Positions 1 to 7,846 of a stretch of DNA of 25,931 nt are shown in pieces; within the stretch, counting starts at the first letter, position 1, and every line of letters begins with the position of its first letter. Made by a program: the position numbers and the translations under genes. Location of the stretch: contig JAQYVG010000007.1 in the NCBI GenBank assembly GCA_030145595.1, positions 1 through 25,931 on the forward strand, read 5' to 3'. A model generated the notes under the pieces. It saw nothing but the letters and a program-made list of their open reading frames with translations. It did no database searches and was not told where the DNA came from. Source of the stretch: Desulfobacterales bacterium (lineage in GTDB: Bacteria > Desulfobacterota > Desulfobacteria > Desulfobacterales > UBA11574).

Positions 1-1473
1 CGCCAGGGCGGCCGATTCGTCGTAGTAGGCATTGACGTTTACGGTGAAGGGAATCAGGCTTTCATCTTTTAAGATGTCGATATTCTCCTGGATTTCGCCG
101 TGGGAATAAACCGGTGTGTAACAATACCACATATATATCTCCGGTCTGCCGGCCTTGCCGTCTTTAATCATCTTTAAAACCTGATGATTGGCGCCATGGG
201 TCGGATAAGCAATCTGGCCGGGAAACCCATGGGTTATTTTGAGGCTTTTGGCCTTGGGCTTTTTCTTGGGTCCCTTGGGGTACTTCCATTTGGGGCCCAC
301 AGCCCGGCAACGGCCTCCGGGATTGTCGATGTTGCCGGTAATGGCGGCTAGCATCTGGATGGCACGCTCGGTGTCGGCGCCGTGGTGATGGGCAACTGCA
401 CCGCGGTAGCTGATCACACAGGCTGGTTTTGTTTTGGCCAATTCCAGAGCAATAGACTTGATCTTGGCCGCAGGTACACCACTTATTTTTTGAGCCCACT
501 CCGGTGTAAAGCCCGCAAGATGCTTTTTCAAAGCAGCCACCTTTACGCTCGTACTTGCCTTTCGATTCTTGGTGGCCTTGATGAATTTAAAAAAATCCTT
601 ATCATACAGATCGGCGTCCATGATGACCTTGCACATGGCCAGTACTACAGCACGGTCGGAGCCAGGTTTGACAGGAACCCACTCCGTGGATTTAGCGGCG
701 GTGTTGGACATCCTGACGTCAAATGTAAAGAGTTTTACTTTCCGATCAACCACGGCATCAATGAGCCTCTGGCTCACAGGAATACCATTGGTATGCGCTT
801 CCAAACAGTTGCTGCCAAAATTGACAACAAATTTGGTGTTGTCAAAATCCCAGTTATCGTAGTGCTTTCCCCAGGTAAGCTCCTGGGCTGTCCACTTGGC
901 TCCCTCGCAGATGGAGGTGTGGTTGCCGATGGTTTTGGTGCCGTAACTGGCCAGGAATACGCTTTTAATGATTTTGCTGGATGAGGCCTTCATGCGGCCG
1001 TAATGGAACATGAATTTTTCCGGGTGGCCTTCATCTCGCAGTTTTTTCAAACGTGCCGCCAGATCGGTCAGGGCCGCGTCCCAACTGATGCGCTTCCACT
1101 TGCCCTCACCGCGTTTTCCCACCCGTTTCATGGGATAAAGAATCCGGTCCGGATCGTAGAGCTGGTTAATGCCGGCAGCCCCTTTGGCGCAGATTTTGCC
1201 CTTACCTCTAATGGAACCAGGGTGTCCCTCCAGCTTGACAAGTCGGCCGTCTTCCACAAAACCGATCATGGAATCTCTGGTCACGCAGTTCCAGCAGGAT
1301 GAAGGTATCATCTTTCTCTCAACGCCGGTCTCGGGTGAGAAATCCTTCCCGCCTTCAACAAAATCCACCGTCCCGGCAAGGGCGGTGGAACCGATCGTCT
1401 TTCCGGCAGCCAGGACCGCAGCACTCGCGACGCCAAGCCTTAAAAGATCACGGCGATTTATTTCTCGCTTCAT
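1..1473 (-). CDS. Tat-exported molybdopterin oxidoreductase, catalytic subunit (C-terminus outside window)
   Basis: The open frame runs from an ATG at 1473 through the window edge, giving 491 visible residues without a stop. A GGAGG ribosome site lies 9 bases upstream. The protein starts with a twin-arginine signal (NRRDLLRLG), so it is probably periplasmic. A cluster motif follows as C60-x2-C63-x3-D67-x27-C95, exactly the spacing of the [4Fe-4S] motif of DMSO-reductase-family enzymes but with Asp in the third Cys position. The stretch GNHTSIC at about 183-189 resembles the region of polysulfide/thiosulfate reductases that carries the Mo-ligand Cys, so C189 is the likely ligand. It follows the Fe-S subunit by 16 bases and is the last visible gene of the operon. 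The substrate cannot be told from sequence; an oxyanion or sulfur compound is the inference from the regulator pair upstream. Family is confident, substrate is not. Confidence 0.88.
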   Translation of the reverse strand, partial: MKREINRRDLLRLGVASAAVLAAGKTIGSTALAGTVDFVEGGKDFSPETGVERKMIPSSCWNCVTRDSMIGFVEDGRLVKLEGHPGSIRGKGKICAKGAAGINQLYDPDRILYPMKRVGKRGEGKWKRISWDAALTDLAARLKKLRDEGHPEKFMFHYGRMKASSSKIIKSVFLASYGTKTIGNHTSICEGAKWTAQELTWGKHYDNWDFDNTKFVVNFGSNCLEAHTNGIPVSQRLIDAVVDRKVKLFTFDVRMSNTAAKSTEWVPVKPGSDRAVVLAMCKVIMDADLYDKDFFKFIKATKNRKASTSVKVAALKKHLAGFTPEWAQKISGVPAAKIKSIALELAKTKPACVISYRGAVAHHHGADTERAIQMLAAITGNIDNPGGRCRAVGPKWKYPKGPKKKPKAKSLKITHGFPGQIAYPTHGANHQVLKMIKDGKAGRPEIYMWYCYTPVYSHGEIQENIDILKDESLIPFTVNVNAYYDESAALA

Positions 1474-1489
1474 ATTTATGTCCTCCTTT

Positions 1490-2344
1490 TTAATTTATTA
1501 CGTCCATGATGGCATCGTTTTTCTCAAACTTATGCTTGGCCGCCGCCATCTTCTTCAGCTCCCCATGGTAATCGATGTAAAAGCACATGGGCATCGTGTT
1601 TTCGCCCGGGAGCAAGGTAGTTTGTTTGCGCTTGTCCACCAATCCGAATTCTTTGGCCAGCTTGGAGACCGGACTGGCCGGATCATTCAGATCGCCGAAG
1701 AACCGCGCCCGCCCGGGGCAGATGTTGACACAGGAAGGTACCACCCCCTTAGCAATTCTGTGCTCGCAAAAGTTGCACTTGGTGATGGCGTTTTTGGTCT
1801 TGTCCTTGCCGGAAAGCAGAGATTTGTCCCAGTTGCGGGCACCGTAAGGACAGGCTTCGATGCACTTGCCGCACCCGACGCACAAAGAATTGTCAAACAA
1901 AATCACGCCGTCGGGGCGTTTGTAGGTGGCACCGCCACGATAACGAATCGTCTTGCCGCCGGAAGTGGTGAACTTCCTCCTATCCTTGGGGTACTCCGGA
2001 CATTCTTTAACGCACGGCGGAACCTTGTCATCCTTGTTGCCCTCACAGTGGTTGCAAAGCCGGGGTAAGAAAAGCTTCTTGGAGTTAGGATATTTCCCCA
2101 CAACTTCCTCATAGACGGCAGCACGAAAAGCACCTAATGGTACATTGAACTCGGCCTTGCAGGCCACGGTACAGGCACGGCAGCCGATGCAGCGCCGCAG
2201 ATCAACCACAAACGCCCATCGGGGAGCCTTGGCCTTAGCCGCCATGGCCTCGCCTGCGGACATAAGACTGGCCGCTCCGGTGAGGGCCGCCGCTCCGGCT
2301 CCTTTGAGCACCTGTCGCCTGGAAAGGGGTAATTTTTCACGCAT
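1490..2344 (-). CDS. Tat-exported four-cluster [4Fe-4S] electron-transfer subunit (PsrB/TtrB/NrfC type)
   Basis: This 284-residue protein begins with a twin-arginine signal (LSRRQVLKG followed by an Ala-rich stretch). It carries 16 Cys in four ferredoxin-type groups: C52/55/58/62, C97/100/111/115, C155/158/161/165 and C190/193/205/209. That is the complete set for four [4Fe-4S] clusters in the small subunit of the DMSO/polysulfide/tetrathionate reductase family. A strong GGAGG lies 7 bases before the ATG. It sits between the multihaem cytochrome (29-base gap) and the molybdenum subunit (16-base gap), so it most likely wires haems to the molybdopterin site. No membrane segment other than the signal is visible. 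The partner assignment is inferred from adjacency. Confidence 0.92.
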   Translation of the reverse strand: MREKLPLSRRQVLKGAGAAALTGAASLMSAGEAMAAKAKAPRWAFVVDLRRCIGCRACTVACKAEFNVPLGAFRAAVYEEVVGKYPNSKKLFLPRLCNHCEGNKDDKVPPCVKECPEYPKDRRKFTTSGGKTIRYRGGATYKRPDGVILFDNSLCVGCGKCIEACPYGARNWDKSLLSGKDKTKNAITKCNFCEHRIAKGVVPSCVNICPGRARFFGDLNDPASPVSKLAKEFGLVDKRKQTTLLPGENTMPMCFYIDYHGELKKMAAAKHKFEKNDAIMDVIN

Positions 2345-2373
2345 ACTAAACCTCCTTTTTAAAAAAAATGTTT

Positions 2374-3948
2374 TTACTCTCCTTCTTCGAGATATTCGAT
2401 CATCTCTTCGAAATGGGTTATAGCCGCATCAATAAGCATGATGGAATACTTTTTGTTGTGGACTCCGTTACCAAATTTAACGATGTTCAAATTCTCCCGG
2501 CCTTGTTTGAGCATCTTGCGGGCCTCGGCCTGTCTGGGCCCCGGAAGTTTGGCCTTGGCAAGGGCTGCCAGGGCTTCCTGCTCAATCTCTTTGCCGTACT
2601 TGATCTCGTCGGTCAGTTCGGTCTTCCATTCCTTGAGCATTTTCTTGTGATCCTTGGTGTGGCAGCGCACGCAGGTTTTGGCCGAGGCTTTCATGATAAT
2701 CTGCCCTTTGGTATTGAACTCTTTTTCCACATGGCATCCCAGGCAATTGGTGCGGGCCTTGAACATAAAATCAGGTGTCCTGGAAACCTCCGGACGCTTC
2801 GGCCCGGTAGACAAAAGGCGCTGATATCGGTGTGGCTGGGGATGACAGGCCTCGCAGCCCGGAAGCTTAGGTTGACTCAAGTCTGAGCCGGCATAGGCTG
2901 CCATGACCGGCTGGTCTAAATCCGCCTTAGTGTGCAAAATAGGCTGGTGGCAATCCAGGCAACGGGCGTTCTTTATGGTCACGTGCTTTTGGTGCATCAG
3001 CTTTTTATTGTGGTCTTCCTTGAGCGCCTTGGCCCGATCATGGCAGGCCAGGCAGTTCTCCTTTTTTATCTGGCCGGCGTTCAAAACCAGGGCTGTTTTA
3101 AGCTCGCCGTCTTCAAATAAGGCTTCGTACCGGCCCCCTCCCGCGGCCTGTATCAGCTCGATATGGCAGCCGGCACATCTGACTTTAGCCTTTTGAAGCA
3201 TCTTGTGGGTTATCGGATTCTCGCCCGAGGTCTGGATCGGCTTGGTGGGAAGCTCATGACACAGGGTGCATTTTCCTCGATCCTGGTTGAACCTGACGTT
3301 TTTAAAGTGGCAAAGGTGACAGGCAGCCTTGGAAACCTCGAATTTTTTGGCGTCGGTCTCGTGCTGGTGACAGGAGGTGCAGTTGACTTGCTGACCTTCG
3401 ATCTGCTTCTTTTTGTCTAGATGAGGTTCGTGCACAAAAAGCACCTTTTCGGTAAATTTGATCTTCTTGGTCTTGAATTTATCGTCCGGTTTGCCGTGGC
3501 AGTTGGCGGTCATGCAGCTGGCGTCGCTGATCCTCGGTCTGGTTCTGATGGCTTCGCCGCCTAATTTAATGTAGGAAAAGTGCTCCGGAGGATTCTTGGG
3601 AATGTGAGCACTCACGGTCTCAGGGTTTGAAGCCGAAGTTTTATTCGATATATCGGTCCCTTTGGGCGGATAGTGGCATTCAACGCAGCCGAATTCCTTG
3701 TGTTTGCTCTTTTTCCAAAGATCGTAGCCTTTTTGAACCGCTTCCGGATAGGTCAGAATGTGGCAGTAGCCGCAAAATAACTGGGGCTGCGGGATTTCGG
3801 TCTGCGGCAGCTCGGTTAGAAACTGTGCCTTCTGATCGGCTGATAAAGCCGGGCCGGACAAAAACAGAATCTCCACCAGGGCCATGACAAAAATCTGAAT
3901 AAAAATCCGGGCTTTAGTCTTGGTTTGCTGGTTGTTTATATTCGTCAT
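2374..3948 (-). CDS. Periplasmic dodecahaem cytochrome c
   Basis: The 524-residue product has an N-terminal signal peptide (hydrophobic stretch about 14-33, likely cut after ALSA at 37). It contains eleven CXXCH haem-binding motifs with first Cys near residues 59, 88, 190, 210, 227, 258, 299, 330, 365, 402 and 426, plus one CX4CH motif (C145 to H151), so 12 haems are possible. The last 95 residues lack haem motifs and are helical and charged; GNGVHNKKYSIMLID resembles the haem-free C-terminal helices of NrfA-like multihaem cytochromes. Its start lies inside the preceding receiver-like gene (35-base overlap), which suggests translational coupling. The encoded Fe-S and molybdenum subunits follow at once, so it is probably their electron donor or acceptor in place of a membrane anchor. 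No NrfA-type CXXCK catalytic motif is seen. Confidence 0.9.
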   Translation of the reverse strand: MTNINNQQTKTKARIFIQIFVMALVEILFLSGPALSADQKAQFLTELPQTEIPQPQLFCGYCHILTYPEAVQKGYDLWKKSKHKEFGCVECHYPPKGTDISNKTSASNPETVSAHIPKNPPEHFSYIKLGGEAIRTRPRISDASCMTANCHGKPDDKFKTKKIKFTEKVLFVHEPHLDKKKQIEGQQVNCTSCHQHETDAKKFEVSKAACHLCHFKNVRFNQDRGKCTLCHELPTKPIQTSGENPITHKMLQKAKVRCAGCHIELIQAAGGGRYEALFEDGELKTALVLNAGQIKKENCLACHDRAKALKEDHNKKLMHQKHVTIKNARCLDCHQPILHTKADLDQPVMAAYAGSDLSQPKLPGCEACHPQPHRYQRLLSTGPKRPEVSRTPDFMFKARTNCLGCHVEKEFNTKGQIIMKASAKTCVRCHTKDHKKMLKEWKTELTDEIKYGKEIEQEALAALAKAKLPGPRQAEARKMLKQGRENLNIVKFGNGVHNKKYSIMLIDAAITHFEEMIEYLEEGE

Positions 3949-4306
3949 TTTGATCTATACTCCTCAGCCAGAAAAAGATTTCATCCGGGTCAACCGGTCT
4001 GTTGAGACAGGCATAAATGTGGTAACAAATGGCATCTTTTAATTCAGGGTTATATGGATGCTTGGAAATACAGAAAAAATGAACTTGCGGGTATTTCAGA
4101 GTCAGGTCTCGAATTATGCGATTGTCGATTAATACCGTATCAATATCGATAAAGACCGCCATACAGGCATCCTCTTCAATGCATTTTCCCAAATCCGGCA
4201 GCAACTGCAGGGGGTAAGCTTGATATGATCCTTCTTCCAGGATGGCGCACAGCTCACGACCCTGCGTTTCGTCTGTATCCAGCACTACAATCTTCTTTCC
4301 CATCAT
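3914..4306 (-). CDS. Receiver-like (CheY-fold) protein with degenerate active site
   Basis: I place the start at 4306, where an AAGGA ribosome site lies 8 bases upstream; an in-frame ATG at 4429 has no such support and lies upstream of the proposed promoter. The 130-residue product has the alternating pattern of a response-regulator receiver: KIVVLDTDE at the start, a strand ending in FID (D54) as the possible phosphoacceptor, S81 at the Ser/Thr position, and LNRPVDPDE where receivers have a conserved Lys-Pro. Here the Lys is Arg (R103). No output domain is present. It is the first gene after the sigma-54-type promoter and overlaps the cytochrome gene by 35 bases. It may be a pseudo-receiver acting by protein contact; the fold call is moderately sure, the role unknown. 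Confidence 0.68.
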   Translation of the reverse strand: MMGKKIVVLDTDETQGRELCAILEEGSYQAYPLQLLPDLGKCIEEDACMAVFIDIDTVLIDNRIIRDLTLKYPQVHFFCISKHPYNPELKDAICYHIYACLNRPVDPDEIFFWLRSIDQNDEYKQPANQD

Positions 4307-4382
4307 AACTCTTATCCTTGGCCCAATTGTTTTGTTAAAAAATGTGCGACCGAGTTTGAAACGCCTGACAGTCCTACAATGT

Positions 4383-4398
4383 AGCAAATACAATGCCA
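4383..4398 (-). promoter_or_regulatory. Sigma-54 (-24/-12) promoter for the oxidoreductase operon
   Basis: Read on the minus strand the site is TGGCATTGTATTTGCT. It matches the consensus TGGCACG-N4-TTGCW at 14 of the 12 + 4 aligned positions (the two central CG bases are TT), with the invariant GG and GC at the required 10-base separation. Transcription would start near 4372, leaving a leader of about 66 bases before the receiver-like gene at 4306. A gene for a sigma-54 activator lies directly upstream, which strengthens the call. Confidence 0.72.
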
Positions 4399-4564
4399 GG
4401 ATAATGGAATGGAAAATACAATTAGCCAAGTGATTTAGAAATTCAGAGGAAGTGTTGGTTTAACTGTTTAAAACAAATGAAGAAAATCCTAATAGGTTAG
4501 ATAATTTGTTGTGGGTGATTTTACAAAAAAATAAGGCAAGGAGGAAATACTGACTATCACGGCA

Positions 4565-4583
4565 GTGTCTATATTTTAGACAC
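4565..4583. promoter_or_regulatory. Perfect 7-bp dyad, candidate upstream activator site
   Basis: GTGTCTA-TATTT-TAGACAC is a perfect inverted repeat with a 5-base spacer. Its centre lies about 200 bases upstream of the predicted start of the sigma-54-type promoter, within the usual range for an enhancer site. It is not followed by a T-run on the minus strand, so an intrinsic terminator of the activator gene is unlikely. Binding by the Fis-type HTH of the adjacent activator is an inference. Confidence 0.6.
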
Positions 4584-4701
4584 GTTATAGTATGATTAAG
4601 TTTTTTTAATGTAAATTAAGCTATTTATACTGGTATAAAAATTATACACAATTTCATAATGTAAACAATAAAACCGTGTTACGATTACGACGCCATCAAG
4701 G

Positions 4702-6900
4702 TTAATGAATGGTGTTCTTCACGATCTGATATTTTTTGAGTTTATTATAAAGCGTGGCGCGGCTGATCCCCAGTCGTTGGGCGGCCAGTTTTTTGTTCCA
4801 GTTACACTCTGCAAGGGTTACTGTGAGCAGATTTTTCTCATTTTCCTGAATCGTTCCGGGCGATTCGACCGCAAAAGAAGCATCAAAATTACGAATGGCC
4901 GGCGGTAGGTCCGAGACTTCGATCCGGTCGCCCTTGGCCAGCACGGTGGCATGTTCAATACTGTTTTCCAGTTCGCGCACATTTCCCGGCCAGGGATAAT
5001 CAAGCAGAAGCCGCAAAGCATCTGAAGTAAATCCGTTAATATCTTTACCCTGTTCTAAAGAGAATCGCACCAGAAAATGTTTGCTCAAAAGCGGTATGTC
5101 ATTGCTTCGTTCTCTGAGCAACGGCAAATAAATTGGAATTACATTTAGCCGGTAATAAAGGTCTTCCCGAAAATTTCCATTTTTCACTTCCTCAAGAAGA
5201 TCTTTATTGGTAGCCGCCAGGACACGCAAATCAACTTTCAGGGTTTTTTCACCTCCTATGCGCTCAAATTTCTGGCTCTGGAGCACCCGCAAGAGTTTGA
5301 TCTGGGCCGAAGGGGATATTTCGCCGATTTCATCTAAAAAAACGGTGCCGCCATGGGCCTGTTCAAAACGTCCGGCTTTTTGGCGGATGGCCCCGGTAAA
5401 GGCCCCTTTTTCATGGCCGAAGATTTCGCTTTCCAGCAGCGTAGATGGATAGGCAGAACAATTGATTACGACAAAAGGTTTGTCTTTACGAAGACTTAAG
5501 TGATGGATGGCATTAGCCACCAGCTCTTTGCCGGTGCCGCTTTCGCCCTCAACAAGAATAGAGGCATCGGTGGGAGCAATATCTTCAATAAGTTTGTAGA
5601 TTTTTTGCATCTTGGGATCTTTTCCAATAATTCCACTAAATTCGGTTACAGTTTCAATGCGGCTATGGAGGTTGCGTATTTCTTCCTCCTGGACTGCTGC
5701 GCGCTTAAGTGCACCGGAAGCCTGATTCAAAATCAGTTCAAGCAGTTCCATATCTTTGATTTCACAGATACAATTTCCAGGGCAGGAAACGATCATGGCC
5801 CCTAAAAGTTGTTTATCATGGCGAACTGGAAAAGTGGCCAGGTGTTTTGCGGCGTTAAAGGTCCCGGGAACAAGCGGAGGTTTTAAAATATCTTTACGGG
5901 CGAACGTTGTTTTTTTCAATCCCCCTAAGGCTGCAACGACAGTTTCCAGGGACTCTTTTCCAAGCGTTCTGGATGTCTTGTCTGATAAAGCAAAGAGTAC
6001 CTCACTACTATCGGTAAAAATGAGAAGTACCATTTCTTTACAAGCCAAAATCTCTTGAAATTTCCGAATCAGATAAGATCCGACTTCATTCAAATTACCC
6101 AGTGCTCCGATTTCCTGAGCGATGACAAGACAGCTGCGGGTCTGATTATGGGATCGATTCAGTTGGACGGCATTCTCTTTTAACTGTTGTGTATATTTTT
6201 TAATGCGAGTGATCATTTGATTGAACGAAGCGGCCAACTTCCCCACTTCATCATGATTATTTATTTCAATTCCAATCTCCAGATGATCCTCGTCAATATT
6301 TTCGACAGCCTCCGACAGCGCTAACAACGGTTCGGTCACCCGCTTAATAAAAAGGAAGCTTACAGCCAGCCCGCAAAGCAGAATCGCAAGGGTAAGGGCG
6401 CTCATCTGCACCCATAGTTTCATTATTTGACGCTTAATCGGCTTTTCGGAGAACCCCAGACGCAAAACGCCTGCTTTCCCGGAAAAAATCGGCCAGGCAA
6501 TATCAAGATAGAGTTCACCGGTGGTGGATGCGATTTCCTGAAACCGGCCGTTATCGCCATCGGCAACATGATTGGCGTTGGTTAGCTCTACCGGGAACCC
6601 CCCGGTAAAGGTGTGAGCCAGCAGTTGACCATCTCTGATAATAAAAAGATAAGCCACCGCAGGGCCGCTCTTGATCTTATCGTCCAGCATTTTCTGAAGC
6701 GCAACCAGGTCATTAATAAGAATTTTATCAGCGGCATCCAGCGCTAAAGCATGGGCAAGGTTTTCCGCCCGGGCCTTAGCCGTCTTGAAAAGGCTGGTGC
6801 TGTAACGTTGTGTGACCAGCAGAGAAATGAGCAGGCCGCTGGCGATGACAAGTGCCGAGACCGCCAGCAGTAATTTACTCCTTAGACTTTGCATTCGCAT
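4702..6900 (-). CDS. Membrane-bound sigma-54 enhancer-binding sensor (periplasmic sensor-HAMP-GAF-AAA+-Fis HTH)
   Basis: The 732-residue protein has two membrane segments (about 10-30 and 167-186) that enclose a periplasmic sensor domain of about 130 residues. A HAMP linker follows (about 187-240), then a GAF-like region (about 260-400) and a complete AAA+ domain. The AAA+ domain has Walker A GESGTGKE at 452-459, the sigma-54 contact loop GAFTGA at 499-504 and Walker B FLDEIGE near 521. A Fis-type helix-turn-helix ends the protein (LAAQRLGISRATLYNKLKKY). It therefore senses outside the cytoplasm and activates transcription directly, with no separate kinase. It overlaps the PhnD-like gene by 26 bases, so the two are probably translated together and work as sensor and activator. 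Likely target: the sigma-54-type promoter just downstream. Confidence 0.93.
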   Translation of the reverse strand: MRMQSLRSKLLLAVSALVIASGLLISLLVTQRYSTSLFKTAKARAENLAHALALDAADKILINDLVALQKMLDDKIKSGPAVAYLFIIRDGQLLAHTFTGGFPVELTNANHVADGDNGRFQEIASTTGELYLDIAWPIFSGKAGVLRLGFSEKPIKRQIMKLWVQMSALTLAILLCGLAVSFLFIKRVTEPLLALSEAVENIDEDHLEIGIEINNHDEVGKLAASFNQMITRIKKYTQQLKENAVQLNRSHNQTRSCLVIAQEIGALGNLNEVGSYLIRKFQEILACKEMVLLIFTDSSEVLFALSDKTSRTLGKESLETVVAALGGLKKTTFARKDILKPPLVPGTFNAAKHLATFPVRHDKQLLGAMIVSCPGNCICEIKDMELLELILNQASGALKRAAVQEEEIRNLHSRIETVTEFSGIIGKDPKMQKIYKLIEDIAPTDASILVEGESGTGKELVANAIHHLSLRKDKPFVVINCSAYPSTLLESEIFGHEKGAFTGAIRQKAGRFEQAHGGTVFLDEIGEISPSAQIKLLRVLQSQKFERIGGEKTLKVDLRVLAATNKDLLEEVKNGNFREDLYYRLNVIPIYLPLLRERSNDIPLLSKHFLVRFSLEQGKDINGFTSDALRLLLDYPWPGNVRELENSIEHATVLAKGDRIEVSDLPPAIRNFDASFAVESPGTIQENEKNLLTVTLAECNWNKKLAAQRLGISRATLYNKLKKYQIVKNTIH

Positions 6901-7846
6901 GGGCTGTCTCCTCCGACAAACTCAAACTCAGATTCATCTGTCGAATAGGATCGTACCACGTTTCTTTGGGCGCAACAAAGCGATCAATCAGCAGTTCAGT
7001 CAGAATTTTTTTGCCGTCGGGATCCAGATGTATCGATAACAGCAATTGACGGATACGGTCTTTAAGTTCTGTCGGTAGATTTGAGGAAACCACCACCGGA
7101 GGATTGCCGAAAGGTTCTGATTTTTTGATGACACGGGTTTGGGATGTATTGACTGGATTTCTTCGGTGATAATACTCCCAGATATGCCCGTCAATGGCGG
7201 CCGCATCCACCAGCTTTTTTGCTACGGCCAGGATCGAATTGTCGTGGCTGTAAGTGTAAATACTCTTTTTAAAAAAGGTGTCGGGTGTCTCCCCCTGCTG
7301 CTGCAGCCAGTATACCGGAACCAATCTGCCTGTATTCGATTCCGGATCGGTAAAAGCAAAAACTCCGCCTCTTAAGTCTTCCAGCTTTTGAATCCGGCTG
7401 TCTTTGTGAACGATCAAGTAAGATTGATAGAAATTTGACCCCCTCACCTGGGGTAGGGCCAGGGCCTCAAAACCGTAGTTTTCGCTCCCGGCCGCATAAG
7501 GACCCGAACAGATAAAGCCCAGGTCAATCTCCCCTTTACCAAAAAGGGTGTTTATCTCACCATAAGTCTTGCGCTGGACAAGCTGTATTTCCCGATCCAG
7601 TTGATTCCCTATATAATCTAAAAATTGACGATAATAGGTAAAGGTTTCTTTTGGGGAAATCATGGCTGCCACCGCTACTTTTAAACTAGGACCTTCCGGC
7701 CGGCGGTCTCCCGGTTGCTCGATCACCATGGTCTTGGAAAAGTCAACCACCGCCGTGTCGGCATCAACACCACAGCCATAAGTAAATATCAATAAAAAGA
7801 CAACCAAAAGCCTTAAAATAGAGCGTACGTGCTGAGCAGCAAACAT
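6875..7846 (-). CDS. PhnD-like periplasmic substrate-binding lipoprotein, probable sensor
   Basis: The 323-residue product has a signal segment ending in TYGC, a tolerable lipobox with C25 as lipidation site. The body is of the phosphate/phosphonate-binding (PhnD, SBP type) family: LKVAVAAMISPKETFTYYRQF, then GEIDLGFICSGPYA, then DLRGGVFAFTDPESNTGR, where the family binds its ligand. No ABC permease or ATPase gene is beside it; it overlaps the membrane-bound sigma-54 activator instead. PhnD-family proteins are known to work as sensors next to two-component systems (AioX/ArrX/ArxX for arsenic oxyanions, the sensor part of TtrS for tetrathionate). By analogy this one probably presents a bound oxyanion to the activator's periplasmic domain. 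The ligand itself cannot be read from the sequence. Confidence 0.85.
   Translation of the reverse strand: MFAAQHVRSILRLLVVFLLIFTYGCGVDADTAVVDFSKTMVIEQPGDRRPEGPSLKVAVAAMISPKETFTYYRQFLDYIGNQLDREIQLVQRKTYGEINTLFGKGEIDLGFICSGPYAAGSENYGFEALALPQVRGSNFYQSYLIVHKDSRIQKLEDLRGGVFAFTDPESNTGRLVPVYWLQQQGETPDTFFKKSIYTYSHDNSILAVAKKLVDAAAIDGHIWEYYHRRNPVNTSQTRVIKKSEPFGNPPVVVSSNLPTELKDRIRQLLLSIHLDPDGKKILTELLIDRFVAPKETWYDPIRQMNLSLSLSEETAHANAKSKE

Larger units (their letters stand above)
4307..4701. other. 395-base AT-rich control region between activator gene and oxidoreductase operon
   Basis: No credible gene lies here. The stretch holds the -24/-12 type promoter (4383-4398) and the 19-bp dyad (4565-4583) listed separately, plus a smaller inverted repeat TATAC-TG-GTATA at 4626-4637. 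The low GC content relative to the flanking genes and the arrangement fit an enhancer-dependent promoter region. No hairpin followed by a T-run on the minus strand was seen after the activator gene, so read-through from it is possible. Confidence 0.7.

Noticed and set aside
665..690. Fourth copy of the CCAC-N3-GTGG palindrome
   Set aside because: Only the 8-base core matches (CCAC-TCC-GTGG), the outer bases differ and it lies inside the molybdenum-subunit gene.
4561..4590. Dyad after the sigma-54 activator gene as an intrinsic terminator
   Set aside because: The stem is AT-rich and no T-run follows on the minus strand; an activator-binding site fits better.
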